Shown here piece by piece: positions 15,421 to 24,181 of a DNA stretch of 64,000 nucleotides (position 1 is its first letter; each line of letters opens with the position of its first letter). The DNA is from Cellulomonas carbonis. Lineage in GTDB: Bacteria; Actinomycetota; Actinomycetes; Actinomycetales; Cellulomonadaceae. The stretch lies in assembly GCF_014636275.1 (NCBI RefSeq), contig NZ_BMEB01000002.1, positions 558,001-622,000 of the forward strand. Reading direction: 5' to 3'. The translations under genes were made by a program, and so were the position numbers. The notes under the pieces are model-generated. The model ran no database searches. It was not told where the DNA came from and saw only the letters and a list, made by a program, of their open reading frames with translations.

Positions 15421-18087
15421 ATGGACTCGAAGTTCACGACCAAGGCGCAGGAGGCCCTCGCCGCGGCCATCCAGCAGGCCTCGGCGGCCGGGCACCCGCA
15501 GATCGAGCCCGTCCACCTGCTCGAGGCGCTCCTCGCCGACCCGAGCGGCGTCGCCGTCGGCCTCCTCGACGCGGTCGGGGCGGACCGGACGGCGCTGACC
15601 CGTCGCGTCCAGGCCGCGCGCACCGCCCTGCCGTCCGCGTCGGGCGGCTCGGTCGCGCAGCCGGGGGTCTCCCGGCCGCTCAGCGCCGCGCTGGCCGCGG
15701 CCGGCACCGAGGCGCAGGGGCTCGGCGACGAGTACGTCTCGACCGAGCACCTCCTCCTGGGGCTCGCGGCGGGCTCGTCGTCCGCCGCCGAGGCCCTGCA
15801 CGCCGTCGGCGCGACGCGCGACGCGCTCGTGGCAGCGCTGCCCGCCGTCCGCGGCTCGGCGCGCGTGACCAGCCCCGACCCCGAGGGGACCTACAAGGCG
15901 CTCGAGCAGTACGGGCGCGACCTCACCGCCGCGGCGCGCGAGGGTCGTCTCGACCCGGTCATCGGTCGCGACAGCGAGATCCGCCGCGTCGTCCAGGTGC
16001 TGTCGCGGCGCACCAAGAACAACCCGGTCCTCATCGGCGAGCCCGGCGTCGGCAAGACCGCCGTCGTCGAGGGCCTCGCGCAGCGGATCGTCGACGGCGA
16101 CGTGCCCGAGTCGCTCCGCGGCAAGCGCCTCGTCGCGCTCGACCTGGCGGCGATGGTCGCGGGCGCGAAGTACCGCGGTGAGTTCGAGGAGCGGCTCAAG
16201 GCGGTCCTCGAGGAGATCAAGGCCTCCGAGGGCGAGGTCGTGACCTTCATCGACGAGCTGCACACCGTCGTCGGCGCGGGTGCCTCCGAGGGGTCCATGG
16301 ACGCCGGCAACATGCTCAAGCCCATGCTCGCGCGCGGTGAGCTGCGGCTCGTGGGCGCGACGACGCTCGACGAGTTCCGCGAGCGGATCGAGAAGGACCC
16401 CGCGCTCGAGCGGCGGTTCCAGCAGGTCTTCGTCGGCGAGCCGAGCGTCGAGGACACCGTCGCGATCCTGCGCGGCATCGCGCCCAAGTACGAGGCGCAC
16501 CACAAGGTGTCGATCTCCGACGCCGCCCTCGTCGCCGCGGCGACGCTGTCCGACCGCTACATCAGCGGGCGCCAGCTGCCCGACAAGGCGATCGACCTCG
16601 TCGACGAGGCCGCGTCCCGCCTGCGCATGGAGATGGACTCCTCGCCCGTCGAGATCGACGAGCTCCAGCGCGCCGTGACGCGCCTGGAGATGGAGGAGAC
16701 CTACCTGCGCACCGCCGACGACGACGCGTCGCGCGACCGCCTCGAGAAGCTGCGGGCCGAGCTCGCCGACCGTCGCGAGCAGCTCGCGGGGCTCACCGCG
16801 CGGTGGGAGAGCGAGAAGGCCGGCCACGACCGGCTCGGCGACCTTCGTGCGCGGCTCGACGAGCTGCGCATGGCCGCCGACCGCTACCAGCGCGAGGGCG
16901 AGTACGGCGAGGCGTCGCGCGTCCTGTACGGCGAGATCCCCGCGGTCGAGAAGGAGATCGCCGCCGCCGAGGAGGCCGAGCAGCGGCGCGGCGAGGTCAG
17001 CCGTGACGAGGCGCCGATGATCGCCGAGAAGGTCGGTCCGGACGAGATCGCCGAGGTCGTCTCGGCGTGGACCGGCATCCCGACCGGCCGCCTGCTCGAG
17101 GGCGAGACCGCCAAGCTGCTCCGCATGGAGGAGGTGCTCGGCGAGCGCCTCATCGGTCAGCGTCGCGCGGTCGCGTCGGTCTCCGACGCCGTCCGCCGCT
17201 CGCGTGCGGGTGTCGCCGACCCCGACCGGCCCACGGGCTCGTTCCTGTTCCTCGGCCCGACGGGCGTCGGCAAGACCGAGCTCGCGAAGTCGCTCGCGGA
17301 CTTCCTGTTCAACGACGAGCGCGCGATGGTCCGGATCGACATGTCGGAGTACTCGGAGAAGCACACCGTCGCCCGCCTCGTGGGCGCGCCCCCCGGGTAC
17401 GTCGGCTACGAGGAGGGGGGCCAGCTCACCGAGGCCGTCCGGCGCCGGCCGTACTCGGTGGTGCTGCTCGACGAGGTGGAGAAGGCGCACCCCGAGGTGT
17501 TCGACATCCTGCTCCAGGTGCTCGACGACGGTCGGCTCACCGACGGCCAGGGCCGCACGGTCGACTTCCGCAGCACGATCCTGGTGCTGACGTCGAACCT
17601 CGGCTCGCAGTACCTCGTGGACCCGACCCTCGACGACACCGCGAAGCGCGAGGCCGTCATGCAGACGGTCCGGCAGTCGTTCAAGCCCGAGTTCCTCAAC
17701 CGGCTCGACGACGTCGTGGTGTTCGACGCGCTGAGCCTCGAGGAGCTCGGCAGCATCGTCGACCTGCAGCTGCGGCGTCTCGCGGACCGGCTCGCCGACC
17801 GCCGCCTCACGCTCGAGGTCACGCCCGCGGCGCGCGAGTGGCTCGCGATCGAGGGCTTCGACCCGGCGTACGGCGCGCGTCCGCTGCGTCGGCTGGTCCA
17901 GCGCGAGATCGGCGACCGGCTCGCGCGGATGCTCCTCGCGGGCGAGGTGCAGGACGGCGGCACCGTCGTCGTCGACCGCGGCGAGACGGGCATCGAGGTG
18001 CGCGGCGCCGACCAGGGCGCCGATGGCGGGGACGGCTCGGACGGCGGGGCGGACACGCTCCCGCCGGGCGGCCTCCTGACGCGCTGA
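15421..18087 (+). CDS. clpB: ATP-dependent chaperone ClpB
   Basis: The ATG has CGGAGGA nine bases upstream and gives 888 residues, full length for ClpB. It has the N-terminal Clp repeat domain (1-145), a first AAA+ module with Walker A GEPGVGKT (about 206), a coiled-coil middle domain (about 410-530, rich in charged heptads), and a second AAA+ module with Walker A GPTGVGKT (about 612) and Walker [17 protein letters not shown]. The middle domain separates it from ClpA/ClpC. ClpB hexamers thread proteins out of aggregates with DnaK. A HAIR site upstream predicts heat-shock repression by HspR. The C-terminus has an extra Gly/Asp-rich tail. Confidence 0.97.
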   Translation: MDSKFTTKAQEALAAAIQQASAAGHPQIEPVHLLEALLADPSGVAVGLLDAVGADRTALTRRVQAARTALPSASGGSVAQPGVSRPLSAALAAAGTEAQGLGDEYVSTEHLLLGLAAGSSSAAEALHAVGATRDALVAALPAVRGSARVTSPDPEGTYKALEQYGRDLTAAAREGRLDPVIGRDSEIRRVVQVLSRRTKNNPVLIGEPGVGKTAVVEGLAQRIVDGDVPESLRGKRLVALDLAAMVAGAKYRGEFEERLKAVLEEIKASEGEVVTFIDELHTVVGAGASEGSMDAGNMLKPMLARGELRLVGATTLDEFRERIEKDPALERRFQQVFVGEPSVEDTVAILRGIAPKYEAHHKVSISDAALVAAATLSDRYISGRQLPDKAIDLVDEAASRLRMEMDSSPVEIDELQRAVTRLEMEETYLRTADDDASRDRLEKLRAELADRREQLAGLTARWESEKAGHDRLGDLRARLDELRMAADRYQREGEYGEASRVLYGEIPAVEKEIAAAEEAEQRRGEVSRDEAPMIAEKVGPDEIAEVVSAWTGIPTGRLLEGETAKLLRMEEVLGERLIGQRRAVASVSDAVRRSRAGVADPDRPTGSFLFLGPTGVGKTELAKSLADFLFNDERAMVRIDMSEYSEKHTVARLVGAPPGYVGYEEGGQLTEAVRRRPYSVVLLDEVEKAHPEVFDILLQVLDDGRLTDGQGRTVDFRSTILVLTSNLGSQYLVDPTLDDTAKREAVMQTVRQSFKPEFLNRLDDVVVFDALSLEELGSIVDLQLRRLADRLADRRLTLEVTPAAREWLAIEGFDPAYGARPLRRLVQREIGDRLARMLLAGEVQDGGTVVVDRGETGIEVRGADQGADGGDGSDGGADTLPPGGLLTR

Positions 18088-18104
18088 CGACGGCCGACGC
18101 GTCG

Positions 18105-18147
18105 ACGGGGAAGGTTCGTGCCGCCATCCGGCACGGACCTTCCCCGT
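18105..18147. terminator. Long bidirectional hairpin after clpB
   Basis: Arms of 19 bp with one wobble (18105-18123 and 18129-18147) enclose the loop CCATC, between convergent stops at 18087 and 18213. Confidence 0.75.
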
Positions 18148-18212
18148 TGCGCTCCGGTCAGCGTGCCGGGTGGGGCGCGCCGGGTGCTCGCCGGGCTGCG
18201 GGGGCGGGGCGG

Positions 18213-18983
18213 TCAGCCGGACCGGGCCGTGCCGTCAGCCCACGAGCCGACCGCACCCTCGGGGGACCACGCCAGGCACAGCGCCTCGCGGTCCCCCTGC
18301 TGCCAGGCGACCCGGCCGGGCGCCCACACGACGGCACGCGCACCCGCCTCGGTCTGCGCGCTGTCCATCTCGCACGCGGCGCCCGCCTCGCGGTCGACCG
18401 CGTCCTGCCCGGGCCACGGGCCGTCGTCGTAGGTGTGGACACCGACGACCTCCGCCTCGTGCCGCACGTCGCACGGGACCACCGTCACGCGGCCGAGCGC
18501 GCCGTCGTCGGGCAGCGTCTCGACGCAGTGTCCCGTCGTGAGCTGCCGCGGCGCCGCGGACACCTCGCCCTCGACCTCGCCGAGCGTCCGGGTGTCCGCC
18601 CAGTAGCGGGCACCCAGCGCGCCGCCGACGACGACCGCGAGGGTGAGCACCGCGGCGAGCGGCACGAGCAGGCGCCGCCGGTCGCGCGGCGCACGAGGTG
18701 CGGGCTGCTGGACGGGCGCCGACCAGCCCGGGGCGTAGTACGCCTCCTGCGGGTACCACCCCGCCGCCGGTCCGGGCAGCCCGTCGGCGTCACCGGGCCG
18801 ACCGGCGCGGACGCCCGCCGCAACGGCGCCCGCGAGGCCGGTCGGGTTCGACGCGTACGGGGTCGCGCCCGGCGTCGCCGTCCCTCCGTCCGGTGGGACG
18901 GGCGCGCGGGGCGCCGGGCCGGGGCTCCACGAGCCGGACGGCGACGCCCAGCCCCCGTGCGGGTCGGACGGGTCCTGCGTCAT
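18213..18983 (-). CDS. Septum-formation family membrane protein
   Basis: The protein has 256 residues. About 120 residues of Pro/Gly/Ala-rich cytoplasmic sequence precede one membrane span (about 128-148; LLVPLAAVLTLAVVVGGALGA) and an outside domain of about 95 residues. That domain has LTTGHCVETLPDD, VPCDVRHEAEVVGVHTY and GAACEMD, the spaced Cys and PCxxxHxAEV pattern of the Septum_form family (PF13845). Its ATG overlaps the stop of the DUF4190 gene (ATGA), so it is the last gene of a three-gene operon. A role at the cell envelope or division site follows from family naming only. Confidence 0.8.
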   Translation of the reverse strand: MTQDPSDPHGGWASPSGSWSPGPAPRAPVPPDGGTATPGATPYASNPTGLAGAVAAGVRAGRPGDADGLPGPAAGWYPQEAYYAPGWSAPVQQPAPRAPRDRRRLLVPLAAVLTLAVVVGGALGARYWADTRTLGEVEGEVSAAPRQLTTGHCVETLPDDGALGRVTVVPCDVRHEAEVVGVHTYDDGPWPGQDAVDREAGAACEMDSAQTEAGARAVVWAPGRVAWQQGDREALCLAWSPEGAVGSWADGTARSG

Positions 18984-19678
18984 GCCGTCCCCGCGCTGAC
19001 GAGGAACGCGACGAGCAGCACCGTCCCGAGGGTCACGAGACCGCCGATCACGACGCCCGCGATCGCCATGCCGCGCCCGTCGTCGCCCGTCCGGCGGGTC
19101 CGGCGCAGCGCCACCAGGCCCAGCACGAGTGCGACCTGAGGCAGGAGTGCGGGGAGCACGACGACGCCGCAGATCGCGAGGACGAGCGACGTGACCGCCA
19201 TCGGGTCGGTCCGCCGGGGTGCGGCCCACACCGGCGCGGGTCCGTACGCGGCGTAGCCGAGGTGCTGCTGGTACTGCCCCCACGGCACGGGGCTGGGGCG
19301 CAGGTTCGGGCCGAGGCCGCCGACACGGAAGGGGTCGTCGACGTCGGGGCTCTGCCCGCCCGGACCGCCCGCGCCGCCGCGGCTGTGCCCGCCGCCGTCC
19401 GCGCCCTGACCGCCGTGCCCGCCGGGACCCGCGAACCCACTCGCGTCGCCGTACCCGCTCGGGCCGACCTGCGCACCGCCGTCCCCCGCCGGCCGCACCG
19501 TGGTCGTGACGGTGGGCGAGGTGGCGGTGCCGTACACGGGCGGGGAGCCGCCCCACGGTGCCGCCGGAGCGTCCGCCGACGCGCTCCCGGCCGCGGGAGG
19601 GCTTGCGTCGGCGCCGCCGTCCGGTGACCACGAGCTCGGGGGCGTGGCGCCGTCGGGCGCCGACCAGGGCGTCGTCAT
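18980..19678 (-). CDS. DUF4190-type membrane protein with long disordered N-terminus
   Basis: The protein has 232 residues. About 140 residues of Gly/Pro/Ser-rich low-complexity sequence are followed by DPMAVTSLVLAICGVVVL, a second membrane span and the RRTGDDGRGMAIAGVVIGGL motif of the DUF4190 family. The ATG overlaps the stop of exonuclease III (ATGA) and the stop overlaps the next start, so the three genes are translationally coupled. The function of DUF4190 proteins is unknown; in actinobacteria they often stand next to other small envelope proteins. Confidence 0.8.
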   Translation of the reverse strand: MTTPWSAPDGATPPSSWSPDGGADASPPAAGSASADAPAAPWGGSPPVYGTATSPTVTTTVRPAGDGGAQVGPSGYGDASGFAGPGGHGGQGADGGGHSRGGAGGPGGQSPDVDDPFRVGGLGPNLRPSPVPWGQYQQHLGYAAYGPAPVWAAPRRTDPMAVTSLVLAICGVVVLPALLPQVALVLGLVALRRTRRTGDDGRGMAIAGVVIGGLVTLGTVLLVAFLVSAGTA

Positions 19679-20529
19679 ACCGGGAACGCTACTGGCGCGT
19701 CGTCGGGCCGGGCAGACCCGGACGGGTCGTCGGCGAGGTCGACGACGACCGGGACGTGGTCCGACGCGCCCTTGCCCTTGCGCTCCTCGCGGTCGATCGT
19801 CACACCCGTGACCCGCTCGGTCAGCGCGGGGGACGTCCACGCGAAGTCGATCCGCAGGCCCTTGTTCTTCGGGAAGCACAGCTGCTGGTAGTCCCAGTAC
19901 GTGTAGCGGTGCTCGTCCGGGACGTGGAGGCGAGACACCTCGGTCCAACCCGCGTCGGCGAAGCGGAAGAACGCGTCGCGCTCGGGCGCGGTGACGTGCG
20001 TCGCGCCCTCGAACGCCGTGACGTCGTAGACGTCCGTGTCGTACGGGATGACGTTCCAGTCGCCGACGAGCGCGATGCGGGCGTCCGGGTCCCCGCCCTC
20101 GGGCGAGATCCACCCGGCGGCCGCGACGCGGAGCTGCTCGAGCCACGCGAGCTTGTAGGCGAAGTGCGGGTCCCCGGGGGACCGCCCGTGCGGGACGTAC
20201 AGGCTCCAGACCCGGACCCCGCCGCACGTGGCACCGAGCGCGCGGGCCTCGACCACGGGCTCGTCCGCGCCGAACGCGGGCTGCCCCGGGAACCCGACCT
20301 CGACGTCCTCGAGGCCCACCCGGGACGCGATCGCGACGCCGTTCCACTGGCTCGAGCCCACGTGGGCGACCTCGTAGCCGGCCATCTCGAACACCGCGTA
20401 CGGGAACTGGTCGTCGCGGCACTTCGTCTCCTGGAGCGCGACCACGTCGGTGCCCGTGCGCTCGAGCCAGGCGACGGCACGGTCCGCCCGGGCCCGTACC
20501 GAGTTGATGTTCCAGGTCGCGATCCGCAT
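19675..20529 (-). CDS. xth: Exodeoxyribonuclease III (apurinic endonuclease)
   Basis: The protein has 284 residues of the Exo III/APE fold: MRIATWNINSVRAR, ALQETKCRDDQFP (metal Glu), WNGVAIASR, SLYVPHGRSPGDPHFAYKLAWL, LVGDWNVIP (Asp/Asn), LRIDFAWTSP and ASDHVPVVV (catalytic Asp-His). It should cut DNA at abasic sites and remove 3' blocks in base-excision repair. It is first in the operon. There is no Shine-Dalgarno sequence, and a TAGCGT box lies eight bases before the ATG. Confidence 0.95.
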   Translation of the reverse strand: MRIATWNINSVRARADRAVAWLERTGTDVVALQETKCRDDQFPYAVFEMAGYEVAHVGSSQWNGVAIASRVGLEDVEVGFPGQPAFGADEPVVEARALGATCGGVRVWSLYVPHGRSPGDPHFAYKLAWLEQLRVAAAGWISPEGGDPDARIALVGDWNVIPYDTDVYDVTAFEGATHVTAPERDAFFRFADAGWTEVSRLHVPDEHRYTYWDYQQLCFPKNKGLRIDFAWTSPALTERVTGVTIDREERKGKGASDHVPVVVDLADDPSGSARPDDAPVAFPV

Positions 20530-20537
20530 GGCGCGTC

Positions 20538-20543
20538 ACGCTA
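20538..20543 (-). promoter_or_regulatory. Candidate -10 box, leaderless, for xth operon
   Basis: TAGCGT on the minus strand ends eight bases before the ATG at 20529. Confidence 0.5.
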
Positions 20544-20676
20544 CCCGCGGGGTCGGACACGACCGGAACGCCCCGTGGCGGGGTCGCCGGCCGGCTACGG
20601 CGCCCCGCGCTGCCCGGGCTGCCCCGCGACGAGGGCCATGCCGGGCGGTCACGCTGACCTCCGGCGCACCGGCCCC

Positions 20677-20682
20677 TAGGCT
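20677..20682 (+). promoter_or_regulatory. Promoter of the SDR gene, leaderless
   Basis: TAGGCT ends six bases before the ATG at 20689, with CTGACC 17 bases upstream as a likely -35 box. Confidence 0.6.
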
Positions 20683-20688
20683 GGCCGC

Positions 20689-21498
20689 ATGGGCACGGCA
20701 CTGATCACCGGGGCGAGCGCGGGCCTGGGCCTGGAGTTCGCCTGGCAGCTCGCGACCGCCAAGCACGATCTCGTCCTCGTCGCACGCGACGCCGAGCGGC
20801 TCGAGCGCCTCGCAGGACAGCTGCGGGCCGCCGCGGGCGTGCACGTCGAGGTCCTCCCGGCCGACCTCGCCGACCGCGCGCAGGTCGACCGCGTCGCCGA
20901 CCGGCTGCGCTCCGAGGAGCGGCGGGTCGGGCTGCTCGTCAACAACGCGGGCTACGGCCTCGGGCAGCGGTTCGTCGGCGGTGACCTGGCGACGCAGGAG
21001 ACCGCGTTCGACGTCATGGTGCGGGCCGTCATGGTGCTGAGCCACGCGGCCCTCGGGGCGATGGTGCCGCGCGGTCGCGGCGCGGTCCTCAACGTCTCCT
21101 CCGTCGCGGCGCTCACGACGATGGGCACGTACGCCGCGCACAAGGCGTGGGTCCGCACGTTCACCGAGGCGCTCGCGGTCGAGCTGCGCGGGACGGGAGT
21201 GACCGCGACGGCGCTGTGCCCGGGCCTGGTCCGGACCGAGTTCCACGAGCGGGCCGGGCTGACGCGGGACTCGATGCCCGACGCCGCGTGGCTCGACGCC
21301 GAGAAGGTCGTCGCGACGGCGCTCGCGGACGTCCGCCGCGGCGCGGTGATCTCGACGCCGAGCCTGCGCTACGAGGTCGTCTCGGGCATCGCGCGCATGC
21401 TCCCCCGCTCGGCGGTGCGGGCGCTCTCGGGCGACCGTCGCATGAGGGCGTCGGCGAAGGTCGAGGACGAGCCGGGGACGAGCGGGCGCGACGCCTGA
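20689..21498 (+). CDS. Short-chain dehydrogenase/reductase (SDR)
   Basis: The protein has 269 residues with a classical SDR layout: TALITGASAGLGLEFAWQL (nucleotide-binding TGxxxGxG), NNAGYG, the catalytic Ser in LNVSSVAA, YAAHKAW (Tyr and Lys of YxxxK), and LCPGLVRTEF after the active site. Arg near the end of the second strand (VARDAERLERL) suggests NADP use. The substrate is not predictable. It stands alone between divergent xth and downstream pyrE and appears leaderless. Confidence 0.88.
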   Translation: MGTALITGASAGLGLEFAWQLATAKHDLVLVARDAERLERLAGQLRAAAGVHVEVLPADLADRAQVDRVADRLRSEERRVGLLVNNAGYGLGQRFVGGDLATQETAFDVMVRAVMVLSHAALGAMVPRGRGAVLNVSSVAALTTMGTYAAHKAWVRTFTEALAVELRGTGVTATALCPGLVRTEFHERAGLTRDSMPDAAWLDAEKVVATALADVRRGAVISTPSLRYEVVSGIARMLPRSAVRALSGDRRMRASAKVEDEPGTSGRDA

Positions 21499-21540
21499 CC
21501 GGCCGCCGCGACCGGCCGCCGCGACCGGCCGGCGGCGACG
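21498..21540 (+). repeat. Direct 13-bp repeats and GC hairpin before pyrE
   Basis: ACCGGCCGCCGCG occurs twice back to back (21498-21510, 21511-21523) and is followed by a third diverged copy whose GGCGGCG can pair back with the second. It may end SDR transcription; it is also a likely site of slippage. Confidence 0.5.
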
Positions 21541-21554
21541 TCGGAGCCACCCAC

Positions 21555-21560
21555 TAGCCT
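21555..21560 (+). promoter_or_regulatory. Candidate -10 box, leaderless, for pyrE
   Basis: TAGCCT ends seven bases before the GTG at 21568. No PyrR attenuator leader is possible with so short a leader. Confidence 0.55.
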
Positions 21561-21567
21561 GGGCGCC

Positions 21568-22149
21568 GTGCCTGACGACCTGGTCCTGAGCCCCACCCCG
21601 CGCGAGCAGCTGCGCGACCTCGTCCGCGAGCTCGCCGTCGTGCACGGCCGCGTGACGCTGTCCTCCGGCAAGGAGGCCGACTACTACGTCGACCTGCGCC
21701 GGGTGACCCTCCACCACCGCGCCGCGCCGCTCGTCGGTCACGTGCTCCTCGACGTCATGGAGGAGGCGGGCCTGGGCACCGCAGAGATCGACGCGGTCGG
21801 CGGCCTGACCCTCGGCGCGGACCCGGTCGCGACCGCGCTGCTGCACGCCGCGGCGGCCCGCGGTCAGGACCTCGACGCGTTCGTCGTCCGCAAGGAGGGC
21901 AAGGCCCACGGGCTCCAGCGCCGCATCGAGGGGCCGGACGTCGAGGGGCGTCGTGTCGTGGCCGTCGAGGACACGTCGACCACGGGCGGCTCGGTCCTCA
22001 CGGCCGTCGAGGCGCTGCGCGAGGCGGGCGCGGAGGTCGTCGGCGTCGCGGTCATCGTGGACCGCGGCACGGGCGCACGGGAGCGGATCGAGGCGGAGGG
22101 CCTGCCGTACCTCGCGGTGTACGACCTCGCGGACCTCGGCCTCGCCTGA
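21568..22149 (+). CDS. pyrE: Orotate phosphoribosyltransferase
   Basis: The GTG start gives 193 residues. The PRPP-binding motif VVAVEDTSTTGGSVL is intact, and VTLSSGKEADYYVDLRR is the usual OPRT substrate region, with the flexible catalytic loop RKEGKAHGLQRRIEG. It makes orotidine 5'-phosphate from orotate in pyrimidine synthesis. No other pyr gene is nearby, as is common for pyrE in actinobacteria. Confidence 0.96.
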   Translation: MPDDLVLSPTPREQLRDLVRELAVVHGRVTLSSGKEADYYVDLRRVTLHHRAAPLVGHVLLDVMEEAGLGTAEIDAVGGLTLGADPVATALLHAAAARGQDLDAFVVRKEGKAHGLQRRIEGPDVEGRRVVAVEDTSTTGGSVLTAVEALREAGAEVVGVAVIVDRGTGARERIEAEGLPYLAVYDLADLGLA

Positions 22150-22185
22150 CGCCCCGAGCTCGGCCCGGTCGGCCGACGGAGCTGG

Positions 22186-23037
22186 TCAGCCGACCAGGAG
22201 AAGAGCGGTGAGCGCGACCGTCGCGGCGATCTCGCCCAGCCCGAGCTGCAGCGGCGTCGCGCCGGGCGCCCGCAGCGGGACGACGACGGCGCGCGCGGCG
22301 AGCAGCACGAGGAGCGCCACGAGCAGCGGGACGTCCACCACGGCGGCCAGCGTCGGTCCGGCGGCCGCCGCGGCCACCGGCAGGGCCGCGTGGTACGCCA
22401 CCGAGCCCGCCAGGACCGCCCGGTTGCCGCGCTCGCGGATCATCGTCTTGACGTAGAGGACGGTCCCGAGGAAGTAGGCGGTCAGCACCCCTGCGGGCAG
22501 CCACGCCTCGGCCGACGACGCCCCGGGCAGCCAGGTGGCCGGCTCGGCGTCGACCCCCAGGCCGTACGCGACGACGCCGACGAGGCCGGCGGCGACCACC
22601 GTCACCGCGTCGTTCGCGAGCGACCGGTCCCTGCGCGCCGCGGACAGCGCGAGGCTCGCGGAGAGCAGCGGCACGTACACCGCACCCCACGTGATCAGGC
22701 CCGGCGTCGTGACGAGGAGCGCCGTACCCAGGGCCAGCGCCGCGACACCGTACGCCCGCACGGGCGGCCACCACCGGCGTCGTCGTCGTGCCTTGAGCCA
22801 GAGGGCCGTCGCGTCGTAGGCGAGGTAGCCGACCAGCCAGGTCACGCCGAGCAGCGCGTGCCGCCACGTCGGGCCCGACGTGACGGCGCCGACGAGCGGG
22901 GGCGCGACGAGCATCGCCCACGCGCCGTGCTGCTTGGGCACCCAGCCCGGGCCACGTCGCCGCCGTCGGGGGCGGGGCGCCCCGCCCGCGAGGGAGCCGC
23001 TCGCTGCGGGTGCGGCGCGCCGCTGACGGGTGGACAT
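22186..23037 (-). CDS. YwiC-like polytopic membrane protein
   Basis: The protein has 283 residues. A basic N-terminus (RPRRRRRGPG) precedes WVPKQHGAWAML, the hallmark of the YwiC-like family, then about eight to nine membrane segments. The function of the family is not known. The start at 23037 lacks a Shine-Dalgarno sequence but has TACCCT seven bases upstream. It is divergent from the degenerate ABC exporter gene; whether they share control is unclear. Confidence 0.85.
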   Translation of the reverse strand: MSTRQRRAAPAASGSLAGGAPRPRRRRRGPGWVPKQHGAWAMLVAPPLVGAVTSGPTWRHALLGVTWLVGYLAYDATALWLKARRRRRWWPPVRAYGVAALALGTALLVTTPGLITWGAVYVPLLSASLALSAARRDRSLANDAVTVVAAGLVGVVAYGLGVDAEPATWLPGASSAEAWLPAGVLTAYFLGTVLYVKTMIRERGNRAVLAGSVAYHAALPVAAAAAGPTLAAVVDVPLLVALLVLLAARAVVVPLRAPGATPLQLGLGEIAATVALTALLLVG

Positions 23038-23044
23038 CCCGCGG

Positions 23045-23050
23045 AGGGTA
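23045..23050 (-). promoter_or_regulatory. Candidate -10 box, leaderless, for the YwiC-like gene
   Basis: TACCCT on the minus strand ends seven bases before the ATG at 23037. Confidence 0.5.
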
Positions 23051-23073
23051 CGCACGCGGGCCCCTCGCCGAGG

Positions 23074-23089
23074 CGGGACGAACGTCCCG
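23074..23089. promoter_or_regulatory. Inverted repeat in the YwiC/ABC divergent region
   Basis: Arms CGGGACG and CGTCCCG are separated by AA. It could be an operator for either gene; no regulator gene adjoins. Confidence 0.3.
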
Positions 23090-23200
23090 TCCCGCCGCGC
23101 CCTCCACGGCGGCTTCGGCCGCGGGCCCGACCCCGGTCTGCGGCGGTCCGGTACCGCCCGGATCGGTAGGGTCGGCGGGGGCGGCGAGAGGACGGGACAG

Positions 23201-24181
23201 GTGCAGGACGGGCTGGGGCTCACGGACGTCACCAGGACGGTCGACGGCGTCCGCGCGCTCGACCGGGTGACCTTCACCGCCGCGCGGGGACGCGTCACGG
23301 CCCTCGTCGGGTGCGCCGGCTCGGGCACGACGACGGCCCTGCGCGTGGCGGTCGGTGCGGTCGTCCCCGACACGGGCACGGTCACGCTCGACGGGCGTCC
23401 GGTCACCGCGGCGGACCGTCGGCGCTGGGGGCACGTCCCTCAGGAGGGCGGCCTGCACCCGCGCATGACGGCGCACGACCAGCTCGTCCACCTCGCGCAG
23501 CTCCACGGACTGTCCCGTGCCGACGCGGTGACCGCGACGGACGACGTGCTGGAGGCCCTGGGTCTCACGGCGCAGGCCGGGGAGCGGCTCGACGCCCTCG
23601 CCTTCGACGACCAGCGGCGCGTCCGGCTCGCGGCCGCGCTCGTGCACCGGCCGACGTGCGTGCTGCTCGACGAGCCCTTCGCGGGCCTCGACCCCGTGGG
23701 CTTCGCGCCGCTCGTCGCTCTGGTGCGTCGGTACGCCGACGACGGCGCGCCGGTGCTCGTCGCGACGCGGCGCGCCGACCTCGCCGAGCGGTGCTGCGAC
23801 GACGTCGTCGTGCTCGACGCCGGTCGCGTCGTCGCCGCCGGCGCCGTCGCCGAGGTGCGCGCGGCGCACACCGGACGACGGGTGCGCGTTCGGGTGGAGG
23901 CCCCCGACGAGGCTGCCCTGGTCGCGGACCTCCGCGCGCTGCGCGGGGTGGCGCTGCACGGGAGCGCCCGGCGGACGGGCCTCGGGGACCGGCCGGGGGA
24001 CGGGCGCGGGACCGGGCCCGGCCGGGACGCCGCCGGCGGGACGACGCTCGAGCTCGACCTCTCCGACGACGCCGACGACCAGCAGGTGCTCGCCACCGCA
24101 CTGCGCCACGGAGCGGTCCACGAGCTCGTCACGCTGGTCCCGACGCTCGACGAGGTGTTCGCAGGGGTGGGCGCCCGGTGA
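23201..24181 (+). CDS. Degenerate ABC-type ATPase (NatA-like, catalytic residues lost)
   Basis: The GTG start follows GAGAGG by nine bases and gives 326 residues. The NatA-like fold is clear: Q-loop HVPQEGGL, Walker B CVLLDEPFAGLDP with D-loop, and a C-terminal DUF4162-like region. However, Walker A reads GCAGSGTTT, with Thr43 where the invariant Lys belongs; the signature reads LAFDDQ (134-138 region) instead of LSxGxQ; and the switch His is Arg190 (ATRRADL). ATP hydrolysis by this subunit is therefore doubtful, although the frame and the neighbouring permease are intact. It overlaps the permease start by four bases (GTGA). It may act as a regulatory subunit or pair with another ATPase. Confidence 0.85.
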   Translation: MQDGLGLTDVTRTVDGVRALDRVTFTAARGRVTALVGCAGSGTTTALRVAVGAVVPDTGTVTLDGRPVTAADRRRWGHVPQEGGLHPRMTAHDQLVHLAQLHGLSRADAVTATDDVLEALGLTAQAGERLDALAFDDQRRVRLAAALVHRPTCVLLDEPFAGLDPVGFAPLVALVRRYADDGAPVLVATRRADLAERCCDDVVVLDAGRVVAAGAVAEVRAAHTGRRVRVRVEAPDEAALVADLRALRGVALHGSARRTGLGDRPGDGRGTGPGRDAAGGTTLELDLSDDADDQQVLATALRHGAVHELVTLVPTLDEVFAGVGAR

